This document shows, one piece after another, positions 7,828 to 16,641 of a stretch of 64,000 nt of DNA (its first letter is position 1; every line of letters starts with the position of its first letter). A program made the translations under genes and the position numbers. The DNA comes from JABJAG01 sp965222215. GTDB lineage: Bacteria; Pseudomonadota; Alphaproteobacteria; UBA6615. The stretch is from NCBI GenBank assembly GCA_965222215.1, contig OZ244931.1, positions 2,480,001 through 2,544,000 on the forward strand, written 5' to 3'. Under the pieces are notes generated by a model. It worked only from the letters and a program-made list of their open reading frames with translations, did no database searches and had not been told where the DNA came from.

Positions 7828-9597
7828 CTACTTGGCCGGAATAACCGGCAGCAGCACGTAGCCGGCATGATCCGGGCCCACATGCACCGTGATGTTGTTG
7901 TCGAAGACATCCGCCGGGCGGTTGACCGGATCGTCGTGCAGGAACGGCCCGACGCCGGTGAACGCGTTCTTCATGTTCGACAGGCCGGCGTTCACATCCC
8001 CCGGAAAGACATAGTCGCAGCCCTTGATCGAGAGCGCGAAACGGTAGCCCTTCGGCACCACGATGCCGGAGGCGTGAATCTCGACATCCAGCTCGTAGAC
8101 CTTGCCCGGCGTCAGTTCCTCCGCTTCGTCATGGGGGTGGAACGGCGCGCCTTCCTCTGACCGGTCGGGGTCGAGCTTGCGGTGCGACGCCCGCAGCCAA
8201 CCCGACGCGACTGGGGTGTGCGGATCGAGCGCGCCTCGGAAGGTCACTTCCTTCATGTGCGGTTCGAACACCCGCAGGATGACGAAAATGTCTGCGTCCT
8301 TCGTGTTCGACGAGATGTTCAGCTTCACCGCCATCGGCCCGCAGATTTCCATGTCGTCGGCGACCGGCTCGGACAGGAAGGTCAGACCGTCGCCCATCGC
8401 CGCGAAGGTGATCGCACCGGTGTTCGACGTCGGGGCGTCGGCCAGAATCTGGCCCTTCGGCTCGAAGTGGAACTTCGTCCAGTCGATGCGCGGGATCGGC
8501 CAGTCATCCTCGCCTCGCGGCACGAACTTCTCGCCGGGATGGCGGACCTGAAGCTGAACGCGCGGCTCATCCGGCCAGGCGGACTCATCGTCGCGCAGGA
8601 ACCGTTCGAAGAAACGCATCTGCAGGTCGTTGCCGTAATCTGTGTAGTAGAGCGACCAGTGCTCCAGCCCATGCACCTCCAGCCACTTGTGCTTCGAGGC
8701 AGCGTGCTTGAAGCCGTTGAAGTTGCCCCGCGGGTGAAGCGGCGCGCCGCCCCAGTTGGCGCAACTCAGGACCGGCACCTCGACCTTCGACAGATCCGGC
8801 GTCAGCGCCGCGTACCACTCGTCGTCGAAGGGGTGGGAAATGTAGGACTGGTAGAGATCGTAACGGTTCGCGACCAGTTCCTCGTCCGCGAGTGTGACCG
8901 GACCCGCAGCCAGTTCACCGTTGGCGCGCGACGCCCAGCCGCGGTCGCCATAGCCGTGCTGGATCTTCAGGATCTGCATGTCGTACCAGTGCCGCGCGAA
9001 GGTCGTGTAGATACCGCCCTGATAGGAGAGCTCGCGGTAGAAGTCGTTGAAGCCTTCCCATGGGCAGATCGCCGCCAGGTGCTTGGGCTGCAACGCCGCC
9101 ACCTGCCACTGGTTGACCGCGTAGTAGGAAATGCCGGACAGGCCGACCTTGCCGTTCGACCAGGGCTGGACGCCGGCCCAGTCGATGCACGCGGCGAAGT
9201 CCCGGGTCTCTCGCGGGCTCCAGTGCTCCAGATAGCCGGGCGAGCGGCCGGCACCGCGCGAGTCCACGCGGATCACGACGAAGCCCTTCGGCACCCACTT
9301 CTCGGGGTCACAGACTTCCCAGCTCTGGTGGATGTTCGTCGATCCCGCCGGCACGTCCGGGTGGTTCTCGCACATCAGGTCCCAGCAGGTTTTGTAGATC
9401 TCCTCGAAATGGAGGTCCTTGCCGTAGGGGCCGTGGGACATGACGACTGGATACTGGCCGTCATCGTCGGGCCGGTAGACATTCGCGCGCAGCACGATGC
9501 CGTCGTCCATCTCGATCGGCACGTCCCAGTCGACACGCATGCCCTCGCGGACCTCGGTCTTGAAGATCGGGTCGCCCTCGTATCGGATGTCGTCCAT
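7828..9597 (-). CDS. CocE/NonD family hydrolase, array copy 3
   Basis: A 589-residue paralogue. The predicted nucleophile lies in SGISYYAVNQW; the block that should hold the catalytic aspartate reads CANWGGAPLHPRGN, the most divergent version of the four; the histidine candidate is in HGLEHWSLYYTDYG. The start ATG 9597 follows GGGGAGGA. The jelly-roll C-terminus ends in YVLLPVIPAK, like the VLLPVIP tails of copies 1 and 2. A palindromic repeat (9644-9720) lies between this gene and copy 4 and may separate the array into two transcriptional parts. Substrate unknown. Confidence 0.88.
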   Translation of the reverse strand: MDDIRYEGDPIFKTEVREGMRVDWDVPIEMDDGIVLRANVYRPDDDGQYPVVMSHGPYGKDLHFEEIYKTCWDLMCENHPDVPAGSTNIHQSWEVCDPEKWVPKGFVVIRVDSRGAGRSPGYLEHWSPRETRDFAACIDWAGVQPWSNGKVGLSGISYYAVNQWQVAALQPKHLAAICPWEGFNDFYRELSYQGGIYTTFARHWYDMQILKIQHGYGDRGWASRANGELAAGPVTLADEELVANRYDLYQSYISHPFDDEWYAALTPDLSKVEVPVLSCANWGGAPLHPRGNFNGFKHAASKHKWLEVHGLEHWSLYYTDYGNDLQMRFFERFLRDDESAWPDEPRVQLQVRHPGEKFVPRGEDDWPIPRIDWTKFHFEPKGQILADAPTSNTGAITFAAMGDGLTFLSEPVADDMEICGPMAVKLNISSNTKDADIFVILRVFEPHMKEVTFRGALDPHTPVASGWLRASHRKLDPDRSEEGAPFHPHDEAEELTPGKVYELDVEIHASGIVVPKGYRFALSIKGCDYVFPGDVNAGLSNMKNAFTGVGPFLHDDPVNRPADVFDNNITVHVGPDHAGYVLLPVIPAK

Positions 9598-9643
9598 TGT
9601 GGTTCCTCCCCGGTAGAGTCGTTCGCACGCCCTCTCGCTCGGA

Positions 9644-9720
9644 CGTCATTGCGAGCGGAGCGAAGCAATCCAGAGCCGAGCGAAACTGGATTGCTTCGTC
9701 GCTACGCGCCTCGCAATGAC
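9644..9720. repeat. Palindromic intergenic repeat, CGTCATTGCGAG type, copy 2
   Basis: It begins CGTCATTGCGAGCGGAGCGA and ends GCCTCGCAATGAC, matching the repeat at 4180-4261 in arms and internal AGCAATCCAG/CTGGATTGCT pairing. It sits between two members of the hydrolase array and could form a strong hairpin in the transcript. Confidence 0.8.
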
Positions 9721-9740
9721 AGCGGCTCAAGCGAGCCGCG

Positions 9741-11534
9741 TTACTTCTTGCCGCGTCCCTTCTTTTCGGGGATCACCGGCAACATCACAAAGGCCTGTTC
9801 TTTCGGCCCGGTATGCAACGTCACGTCGCCGCCGAAAATATGCGCCGGCCGGTCGCGCGGGTCGTCGTGGCGGAAGATCGCCACGCCGGTCCAGTTCGCA
9901 TACTCACCCAGGTCGGTATTGGAATCGCCCGGATAGACATAGTCGTTGCCGCGCACCGACAGCGCCAGACGATAGCCCTTCGGCACATGGATGCAGGTCG
10001 GCCAGACCTCGACATCGACCTCGTAGGTCTTGCCGGGATCGAGCGGCTGCTCCTCGTCATGGGTGTGATACGGCCGGTAGGGCAGCGTTTTCTTCTCGTC
10101 CAGCTTGCGGTGCGAGCAGCGCAGCCAGCCCTGGGCGATCGGGGTGTGCGGGTCGAGCGCGCCCTGGAAGGTCACTTCCTTCATGTCGGGCCCGAAGACA
10201 CGAACCACGAGGAACAGGTCGGCATCCTCGGTCGCCGAGGAGACGAAGAGCTTGGACGCGATCGGCCCCGTGATCTCCATGTCCTCTTCGAGCGGCGGGG
10301 TCATGAAGGTCACGCCGTCGGAGAACCCGCCATACGTAACCTCGCCCTTCTTTTTCTGGGGCGTGGTCGACATGCTCATGTCGTTGGGGTCGAGGTAGAA
10401 CTTGGTCCACTCGGTCCGCTTGAGCGGCCACTCGTTCTCGTGGCGCTCGACGAACTTCTCGCCCGGATGACGCACCTGGAGCTGGACCTTGGGCTGCTTG
10501 TCCCAGCCGTTCTTCTCGCCCTTCAGGTAGTAGCCGAAAAAGCGCTTCTGCAGGCCCATACCGTAGTCGGTATAGAAGTGCGTCCAGTGCTCGATACCGT
10601 GCACCTCGAGCCACTTCTCCTTCGACGCGGACTGGACGAAACCCTCGAAATTGCCGCGCGGGTGCAGGCCCTGCCCGCCCCAGTTGGCGGTCGACAACAT
10701 CGGCACCTTGACCTTGGACCAGTCGGGCATGCGCGACTGCCAGTACTCGTCGGAGTCGAGCTTGCGGGTGCGGACATCGTCGTAGAAGTTGTTGCGGTTG
10801 GCGCCGAGTTCTTCCTCGCTCAGCGTCTCCGGGCCGGACACCCACTCGCCGTTCATGCGCGAGCGCTTGCCGTTCGTGCCCTTGCCGTACTGCACCGAAT
10901 AGACCTGCGCCTCGGACCAGTCCTTGACGAAGCCGTTGCACAGAATGCCGCCGTGATGGCCCATGTCGCGGTAGAAATCCGCCGCGCCTTCCCACGGGCA
11001 GATCGCCGCGAGATGCTTGGGCTGCAGCGCCGCGCACTGCCACTGGTTCTCGGCGTAGTAGGAAATGCCGTTCAGGCCGACCTTGCCGTTCGACCAGGAC
11101 TGGACGCCGGCCCAGTCGACGCAGATCGCAAGGTCCTGCGCCTCGCGCAGGGACCAAATGTCGATCACGCCCGGCGAACGGCCGGTGCCGCGTCCATCGA
11201 CGCGGATGCAGACATAGTCATCGGGCACCCAGCGTTCCGGGTCGACGACTTCCCAGTTCTGGTACTTCTCGCTCGTGCCCGCGCCGATCTCCGGGAAATC
11301 CTCCAGCATGCGTTCGTACTGGTCGTGATAGGCGTCGTCGAAGTGGAGGAACTTGCCGTACGGCCCGTAGGTCATGATGACCGGGTACTTGCCGTTCTTG
11401 ATCGGCCGGTAGACGTCGCAACGCAGCACCAGCCCGTCGTCCATCTCGATCGGCACGTCCCAGTCGATGCGCATCCCGTCGCGCTCGTCGCTCCAGGACT
11501 GGTCATCCATATACGGTGTTTTCTTCTTGGCCAT
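9741..11534 (-). CDS. CocE/NonD family hydrolase, array copy 4 (promoter-proximal)
   Basis: A 597-residue paralogue and the first gene of the array in the direction of transcription. It has NGISYYAENQW for the nucleophile and TANWGGQGLHPRGN instead of a GWYD motif. ATG 11534 (MAKKKTPYMDDQSW) follows GAGGGAGAGAG; the longer ATG at 11555 has no such site. The C-terminus is lysine-rich (EKKGRGKK), unlike the other copies. Upstream DNA (11535-11686) carries two TAGTGGAA direct repeats that may be regulatory. Substrate unknown; the conserved RIDWDVPIEMDDG N-terminus is shared by all four. Confidence 0.88.
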   Translation of the reverse strand: MAKKKTPYMDDQSWSDERDGMRIDWDVPIEMDDGLVLRCDVYRPIKNGKYPVIMTYGPYGKFLHFDDAYHDQYERMLEDFPEIGAGTSEKYQNWEVVDPERWVPDDYVCIRVDGRGTGRSPGVIDIWSLREAQDLAICVDWAGVQSWSNGKVGLNGISYYAENQWQCAALQPKHLAAICPWEGAADFYRDMGHHGGILCNGFVKDWSEAQVYSVQYGKGTNGKRSRMNGEWVSGPETLSEEELGANRNNFYDDVRTRKLDSDEYWQSRMPDWSKVKVPMLSTANWGGQGLHPRGNFEGFVQSASKEKWLEVHGIEHWTHFYTDYGMGLQKRFFGYYLKGEKNGWDKQPKVQLQVRHPGEKFVERHENEWPLKRTEWTKFYLDPNDMSMSTTPQKKKGEVTYGGFSDGVTFMTPPLEEDMEITGPIASKLFVSSATEDADLFLVVRVFGPDMKEVTFQGALDPHTPIAQGWLRCSHRKLDEKKTLPYRPYHTHDEEQPLDPGKTYEVDVEVWPTCIHVPKGYRLALSVRGNDYVYPGDSNTDLGEYANWTGVAIFRHDDPRDRPAHIFGGDVTLHTGPKEQAFVMLPVIPEKKGRGKK

Positions 11535-11615
11535 CGAAGCTCTCTCCCTCGGCACGCAAAGTTATGGGCCGCAATTCACGGCCGTTTCGCAGCCGTGCGT
11601 CGAGGCGCGGCCGGT

Positions 11616-11656
11616 TCCAGAATTTTAGAATAGTGGAAAAAGGTAACTTAGTGGAA
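11616..11656. promoter_or_regulatory. TAGTGGAA direct repeats upstream of the hydrolase array
   Basis: TAGTGGAA occurs at 11631-11638 and 11649-11656, an 18-bp period, next to an AT-rich patch (CCAGAATTTTAGAA, 11617-11630) in otherwise GC-rich DNA. TTCCA at 11615-11619 also faces TGGAA. This is the only AT-rich stretch before the array, so promoter and operator are likely here, but no factor can be named. Confidence 0.35.
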
Positions 11657-11686
11657 GCGGCCTGTGGCCGATTTCACGCATGGGAA

Positions 11687-12241
11687 CTATTCGGCGACGA
11701 TATAGAACATCGCCCACGGCCAGCGGGCGTCGTCGTCAGCGCTCGCTTTGCCGCCCGGCACCTCGTAGACCAGCCAGGCGGGACCACGCCCGCCGATGTT
11801 CAGGTACCGGCCGTCGCCCTTCACCGCGACAATCCAGTCCCGCGCCGCAATGTCCTCTTTGGTGATCTCCACGGTGAACCCGTCGAGGCCGACGGTGGTG
11901 ATCTTCTCCCCGGTCCACCCCGCCGCGTCCAGAACATCGCGCAGGCGCGGGCCCTCGAACGCCACGGCGCGCGGCCACGGTTCCGCCCTGATGGTGATCT
12001 TCACGGTCCCCAGCGCTTCCAGCATGGCGATATCGAACGCCGCGGCGCGCGTGTAGTCGTATTCGAACGACTTCAGGAAAGACGCGCCGAATTCGTCGGG
12101 CGCCGACATGTTCGCGTTCGCGACATTGCCGCCGATTGTCAGCACGACCTGTCCGGTCGGTTTCGCGAGATCGGCATGGGCCATGCCGTGCCAGAACGAC
12201 AACGCCAGAAACACGCCCAGCAGTTTTCCGAAGACGTTCAT
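11687..12241 (-). CDS. Secreted small protein with oxidoreductase molybdopterin-binding-like fold
   Basis: A 184-residue protein with a cleavable signal peptide (MNVFGKLLGVFLALSFWHGMAHA) and then the pattern of short periplasmic proteins related to the oxidoreductase molybdopterin-binding domain: KPTGQVVLTIGGNV, FDIAMLEALG, AFEGPRLRDVLDAAGW, DGFTVEITKEDI and a tail GRGPAWLVYEV. These short versions lack most of a sulfite oxidase and probably may not bind the cofactor in the usual way. The start at ATG 12241 (after GGAGA) gives the signal peptide; a frame opening at 12283 would bury it. It follows the hyi-like gene on the same strand by 28 bases. Confidence 0.75.
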   Translation of the reverse strand: MNVFGKLLGVFLALSFWHGMAHADLAKPTGQVVLTIGGNVANANMSAPDEFGASFLKSFEYDYTRAAAFDIAMLEALGTVKITIRAEPWPRAVAFEGPRLRDVLDAAGWTGEKITTVGLDGFTVEITKEDIAARDWIVAVKGDGRYLNIGGRGPAWLVYEVPGGKASADDDARWPWAMFYIVAE

Positions 12242-12269
12242 TGCATTCTCCAATTGGCACCCGGGTGGC

Positions 12270-13073
12270 TCAAAGCCGTGCATCCGGATCGACGTTGTAG
12301 CCCAGCGCGTTCATCCACAGCAGGCTGGTCCAGCTATCGCTGGACGGATCGAGCTCCATCCCGATCGCGCCCCCGTAGCCTTTCTCGACCGCACGGCGCG
12401 CGATCCACAACAGGTCGAGCTCGCCGACCCCGGGTTCATTGCGGCCCGGCGGATTGCCGATCTGCACGTAGCCGATCAGGGGCCAGAACTCATCCATGAT
12501 GTCGGTCAGGGTGCCGGTTTCCTCGTAGCGCAGGTGGAAGGTGTCGTAGACGAGGCCGACATTGGGCCGATCCACCGCCGCGACGATATCGCGGGCCTGC
12601 GCCATCGTCTGCATCGCCCAGTCGGGAATGCGCCGGGCGGTGACCGGCTCCAGCAGGAAGCGGCAGCGGTGCCCGCCCGCCGCATCGGCGATGTACTGCA
12701 GGTTCTCGATATAGGTCTCGACACAGCGTTCCCGGGTCTCACCGGCGGGCACCGGCCCCGCGCCGACGTTGATCGAGTAGAAATCGCAGTGGGCGATGTA
12801 TTCGAGCGCCTGGTCCGCGGCACGGCGAAATTCATCCTGCTTGCCCGGCTGCGCGCCGAGGCCCCGCACACCCGCATCCCAGTCCGCCGGCACCACGCAG
12901 TAATTGAACGCGAGGCCGAGATCGTCGAGCAGGCTCTTCAGTTCCGCCTTCGGGATCTCGTAGGGAAAATGGTACTCGACCGAGGTGCAGCCGATCTTCG
13001 CGGCCGCCGCGAACCGGTCGCGCAGCGGCAGTTCGAGAAACAGGTGATACAAATTCGGCGCGAAGCGAAGCAT
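12270..13073 (-). CDS. Hydroxypyruvate isomerase family TIM-barrel protein
   Basis: The 267-residue protein matches the Hyi family of the xylose isomerase-like TIM-barrel clan. Probable metal-site segments are LLEPV, VYDTFHL and GMELDP, in the expected order, and the N-terminal MLRFAPNLYHLFLELPLRDRF is the typical Hyi opening. The reference activity is interconversion of hydroxypyruvate and tartronate semialdehyde in glyoxylate metabolism, but many relatives act on other sugars or ketoacids, so the substrate is inferred only. It is transcribed toward the molybdopterin-like secreted protein and diverges from the SnoaL-like gene. Confidence 0.82.
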   Translation of the reverse strand: MLRFAPNLYHLFLELPLRDRFAAAAKIGCTSVEYHFPYEIPKAELKSLLDDLGLAFNYCVVPADWDAGVRGLGAQPGKQDEFRRAADQALEYIAHCDFYSINVGAGPVPAGETRERCVETYIENLQYIADAAGGHRCRFLLEPVTARRIPDWAMQTMAQARDIVAAVDRPNVGLVYDTFHLRYEETGTLTDIMDEFWPLIGYVQIGNPPGRNEPGVGELDLLWIARRAVEKGYGGAIGMELDPSSDSWTSLLWMNALGYNVDPDARL

Positions 13074-13151
13074 GCCGCTATCCTAGTGCGGCCCCGCGGC
13101 CTTACAAGGCGCGGTGTCGAAGCCGCCGTCCTGCCGAACCGGAGTGACCCG

Positions 13152-13595
13152 ATGCATCACCTGCTCAAAATACTCGCAACCGTTCTGACGGGTTTCGTGC
13201 TGATCGCCCACGCACCCGCTCACGCGGATGACCTGACCGACACCGCGCGCGCGCAGATCGCCGCTTTCGTCGAGGCGGTGGTGTCGGGCCCCGAGGCCGT
13301 CGCGCCCCTGCTCGCGCCCGAGTACCAGATCATGCGCTCGAACGGGGTCGGCTACGACCGCGACGGCTATATCGACCGCGGGGCCGGGAGCGTGAACGCG
13401 CTGCCCAGATACGCCCTGACCGACATCGTCGCGACGTCGGGCGGTAACCTGCTGGTTGCGCGCTATTTTCTGGAGATCGAGGAGACCATCGACGGCAAGT
13501 CGGTGACCCGACGCGCGCCGCGCCTGACGGTGTTCCGTAAGATCGACGGCACGTGGAAGATCAGCGCCCACGGCAACTTCGCGCGGGTGGAGTAG
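13152..13595 (+). CDS. Secreted SnoaL/DUF4440-like protein
   Basis: 147 residues. A signal peptide (MHHLLKILATVLTGFVLIAHAPAHA) precedes a single nuclear transport factor 2-like domain with an early helix (ARAQIAAFVEAVVSGP) and closing strands RRAPRLTVFRKIDGTWKISAH, typical of SnoaL-like and DUF4440 proteins. ATG 13152 is chosen because it gives the signal peptide and follows GGAGTG; the frame is open far upstream but without coding character. The ligand or enzyme function is unknown. Confidence 0.72.
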   Translation: MHHLLKILATVLTGFVLIAHAPAHADDLTDTARAQIAAFVEAVVSGPEAVAPLLAPEYQIMRSNGVGYDRDGYIDRGAGSVNALPRYALTDIVATSGGNLLVARYFLEIEETIDGKSVTRRAPRLTVFRKIDGTWKISAHGNFARVE

Positions 13596-13696
13596 CGATA
13601 CCCCGATCCGTCAAAAGCCTTGTTCTCGACGCCCAGTACCGGCGCCGGGGCCCGGCTGCTACACCCTGAGCCAATGACTCAACTCAGGGGAACGGC

Positions 13697-14488
13697 ATGG
13701 ATCTCAATCTCAAGGGCAGGAACGCGGTCGTCTCCGGCGGCAACAAGGGGCTCGGCGCGGCCTCAGCCAAGGCGCTGGCTGCTGAGGGCGCGAACGTCTT
13801 CCTGACGGCGCGCAACGCCGACGACCTCCAGGCCACGGCGGACGAGATCACCGCGGCCCATGACGTGCAGGTCGGCCGGCTCGCCATCGACATCACCGAA
13901 GACGGGGCCGGCGACAGGATCTCCGAGGCCGCGCTCGCACAGTTCGGGCGGATCGACATCCTGGTGAACGCGGCCGGCGCCGCGCGCGGGGGCGTGTTCC
14001 ACGACATCGAGGACCAGGTCTGGCGCGACGCGTTCGAGCTCAAATTCCTCGGCGCGGTGAAGCTGTCCCGGGCCATCCTGCCCCACATGCAGGCGCAGAA
14101 GTCCGGCCGCGTCGTCAACCTGATCGGCATGTTCGGCCGCGAGCCGGCCAGGCAGGCGCTGCCAGCGTCGGCCGTCAACGCGGCCTTCATGGCCGTGAAC
14201 AAGGGCCTGTCGCAGGTCTATGGCGGCGACGGCATTTTCGTGAACGCCGTCGACCCCGGCCCGACACGCTCCCAGCGCATCCTCAACCTGTTCGAGGATA
14301 TGGCGAAGGCCAACGACACCACGCCGGAAGAGCTGGAGAACGGCTTCCGCCAGCAGATTCCCATCGGCCGCCTCGGCGAACTGGACGAGGTCGCGCGGGT
14401 GGTGACGTTCCTCGCCTCGGACGCCTCGGGCAACGTCAACGGCACCGTGCTCGCGGTCGACGGCGGGATGACGCGCGGCCTGTTCTAG
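13697..14488 (+). CDS. SDR-family oxidoreductase lacking the YxxxK catalytic pair
   Basis: A 263-residue Rossmann protein of the classical short-chain dehydrogenase layout: GGNKGLGAASAKAL nucleotide motif near the N-terminus, VNAAGAARGG (the NNAG-equivalent), NLIGMFGREPA, and VDPGPTRSQRI. The position of the catalytic Tyr-x3-Lys reads ASAVNAAFMAV, with no tyrosine and with Asn for lysine, so the normal proton-relay pair is absent. Some related SDR groups also have Asn here but keep a nearby tyrosine. It may be a different oxidoreductase or a non-redox member. It overlaps the BenE gene tail to tail by four bases. Confidence 0.88.
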   Translation: MDLNLKGRNAVVSGGNKGLGAASAKALAAEGANVFLTARNADDLQATADEITAAHDVQVGRLAIDITEDGAGDRISEAALAQFGRIDILVNAAGAARGGVFHDIEDQVWRDAFELKFLGAVKLSRAILPHMQAQKSGRVVNLIGMFGREPARQALPASAVNAAFMAVNKGLSQVYGGDGIFVNAVDPGPTRSQRILNLFEDMAKANDTTPEELENGFRQQIPIGRLGELDEVARVVTFLASDASGNVNGTVLAVDGGMTRGLF

Positions 14489-15657
14489 GACGCTCGGCGG
14501 CGTTTCATCAGGGCGTCGAGGCCGACGACGGCAAGGCCCAGCACCAGGCCCCAGAACGCCGCGCCGATCCCGAAGACCGACAGGCCCGACGCCGTCGCCG
14601 TGACCGTCAGGACGGCGGCGAAGCGCGTCGGTTCCGGCGTCAGGGCCGCGCCGAGCGCGTTCATGAGCGGTCCGAGCAGCGCCAGCCCCGCGACCGTCAC
14701 GATCACGCCCGGCGGCAACGCAGCAAAGCCGGCAACCACCGCAACGCCGACGACGGCGAGAACCAGAAACCCGACGCCGTAGAAAACCCCGGCGATCCAG
14801 CGCCTGCCCGGGTCCGGATGGGTGTCCGGGCCGGTGCAAAGCGACGCCGTGATCGAGGACATGGTGGTCGTGTGCGCGCCGAAAGGCGCCGTGAGGAGTG
14901 ACATCAGCCCGGTAACACCGAGCGCGGACCGTGTCGGTGGCTCGTAGCCCGATGCGCGCAGCACGGCAAACCCCGGCAGGTTCTGGGAGGCCATCGAGAC
15001 CAGGAACAACGGCACTCCGAGACCAAGCAGCGCCGCGGGCTCGAACACCGGGACGATCAGCGTGAACGCAGCCAGGGAGCCGCTCGCTTCGTAGGGCGCG
15101 GTTTTCCCGAGAATCACCGCCCAGGCAACGCCAGCCACCAAAACGGCAATCACGGCCCAGGTCGGGCTGAACAGGCGCACCACCAGGAACACCCCGACCA
15201 GCGGCAGGACAAGCACGGGGTCCACGGTCGCCGCATCGAACACGGCAATGGAAAACCCGATCAGGACGCCCGCGAGCATGGCCGACGCGATCGCCGAGGG
15301 GATCCGCGAGATCAGGGTCGCGAGCGGGCGCAACGTCGCGCTCAGCAGCACGAGCAGCGCCGTCAGCAGGAACGCGCCCACCGCCGCTTCCATGGAATAG
15401 CCCGGCAGGCCGCCCGCCGCCGTGCCTGCGATCAGCGCCGCGCCGGGCGTCGACCACGCGGTGATCATCGGCAGGCGGTGCTGCGCCGAGAGCACGATGC
15501 TGGCGACGCCCGTCCCGAGACAGATGGCCGACACCCATGACGCGATCTGTGCGGCGTCCGCCCCCACCGCCTGCGCGCCGGCGATCACAATCGCGATGCT
15601 GCTGCCAAAGCCGACCAGGACCCCGACAAGGGCGGAACTGACAAGTGAGGTTCGCAT
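14485..15657 (-). CDS. BenE-family benzoate/H+ symporter
   Basis: A 390-residue inner-membrane protein with about 12 hydrophobic segments. It carries the BenE/YdcO signatures FGSSIAIVIAGAQAVGA near the N-terminus, PMITAWSTPGAALIAG and FGAHTTTMSSITASLCTG. Such proteins are annotated as benzoate:proton symporters, although the substrate is untested in most. The ATG at 15657 gives the usual family length; the frame also opens at 15738, adding 27 polar residues that do not look family-like. Tail-to-tail four-base overlap with the SDR gene; head-to-head with the DUF2189 gene. Confidence 0.82.
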   Translation of the reverse strand: MRTSLVSSALVGVLVGFGSSIAIVIAGAQAVGADAAQIASWVSAICLGTGVASIVLSAQHRLPMITAWSTPGAALIAGTAAGGLPGYSMEAAVGAFLLTALLVLLSATLRPLATLISRIPSAIASAMLAGVLIGFSIAVFDAATVDPVLVLPLVGVFLVVRLFSPTWAVIAVLVAGVAWAVILGKTAPYEASGSLAAFTLIVPVFEPAALLGLGVPLFLVSMASQNLPGFAVLRASGYEPPTRSALGVTGLMSLLTAPFGAHTTTMSSITASLCTGPDTHPDPGRRWIAGVFYGVGFLVLAVVGVAVVAGFAALPPGVIVTVAGLALLGPLMNALGAALTPEPTRFAAVLTVTATASGLSVFGIGAAFWGLVLGLAVVGLDALMKRRRAS

Positions 15658-15814
15658 CGGAGGTGTTCCAGGTCCGGACCGGACTTCGTCGTTGACGTCC
15701 ATGAGTGTCGCCAGCAGCGTCGCTTTCTTTATCGCCACCCGTTTGCGCTACATCAAGGCTACGCGGGCACGACGCAATAGTCTTGTGTGGAATGGGGAAT
15801 TGGGGGATTCCGCA

Positions 15815-16585
15815 ATGAGCGAAAACCGGACAACTCGAATCGAACCGCAAGCGGTGACCGTCGGCGATCTGCTGGAGGTTCTCGGCATGGGGCTGCGGGA
15901 CTTCAGGGCGGCTCCGTTCTACAGCCTGTTTTTCAGCGGGACCTATACCGTCGGCGGCTGGCTGCTGGTCCTGCTGCTGATCGAGTTCGACCTGCCCTTT
16001 CTCGTGTATCCGCTGGCAGCGGGATTTGCGCTGATCGCCCCCTTCATCGCCAGCGGCTTCTACGTCATCAGCAGCCGGCTGGAGACAAACGAACCGCTTT
16101 CCTGGGGCGTCGTTTTCGGCACCATCCGGTCGATGTTCGGCCGCGACCTCGGGTGGATGGCGCTGGTCACCGGCTTCTCCCTGTTCATCTGGATGGACAT
16201 CGCCGCCCTGCTGACATTCGGGTTCCTGGGATTCCAGGCCTTCAGCTTTTCCAACATCTTCGAGACCATCTTCACGACACCCGCCGGATGGGCGTTCCTG
16301 GTCATCGGCAACACCGTCGGCGCGCTCATCGCCTTCGCCGTGTTTTCCTACACCGTCATTTCGATCCCGATGCTTTTCGACCGCGACATCGATTTCGTTA
16401 CGGCGATGATCACCAGCGTGCGCTTCGTGAAACGGAACCCGTTGGTCATGGCCGTCTGGTGTCTCACCATCGCGGTGCTGATCGCCATTTCGCTCCTGTC
16501 CGGGTTCGTCGGGCTGCTGATCGTTCTGCCGCTGCTGGGCCACGCCACCTGGCACCTGTATCGCCGGGCGGTCTCGACTGCGTAG
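15815..16585 (+). CDS. DUF2189 family integral membrane protein
   Basis: 256 residues with about six membrane segments. The N-terminal cytoplasmic piece reads MSENRTTRIEPQAVTVGDLLEVLGMGLRDF, then the family-typical APFYSLFFSGTYTVGGWLL, YVISSRLE and MLFDRDIDFVTAMITS. The long cytosolic N-terminus and the MLFDRD motif are characteristic of DUF2189. Its function is not known. ATG 15815 follows a GGGGGATT purine run. The 157 bases between the chosen BenE start and this gene should hold divergent promoters, but no clear pair is recognised. Confidence 0.82.
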   Translation: MSENRTTRIEPQAVTVGDLLEVLGMGLRDFRAAPFYSLFFSGTYTVGGWLLVLLLIEFDLPFLVYPLAAGFALIAPFIASGFYVISSRLETNEPLSWGVVFGTIRSMFGRDLGWMALVTGFSLFIWMDIAALLTFGFLGFQAFSFSNIFETIFTTPAGWAFLVIGNTVGALIAFAVFSYTVISIPMLFDRDIDFVTAMITSVRFVKRNPLVMAVWCLTIAVLIAISLLSGFVGLLIVLPLLGHATWHLYRRAVSTA

Positions 16586-16641
16586 CGCGGTAAGCGAACA
16601 GGATCAACGCGCGGGCAGATCAGCGCGAACGAGTTCGAGCG

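Noticed and set aside
4583..11633. Long plus-strand open frames antisense to the hydrolase genes (about 480-600 codons each)
   Set aside because: They are composed of Arg-, Val- and Leu-rich repeats without any motif, mirror the GC-rich codon structure of the real genes, and the minus-strand proteins match a known family throughout.
13763..16555. A 930-codon minus-strand open frame
   Set aside because: It runs across three well supported genes (SDR, BenE, DUF2189) on alternating strands and has no recognisable domain.
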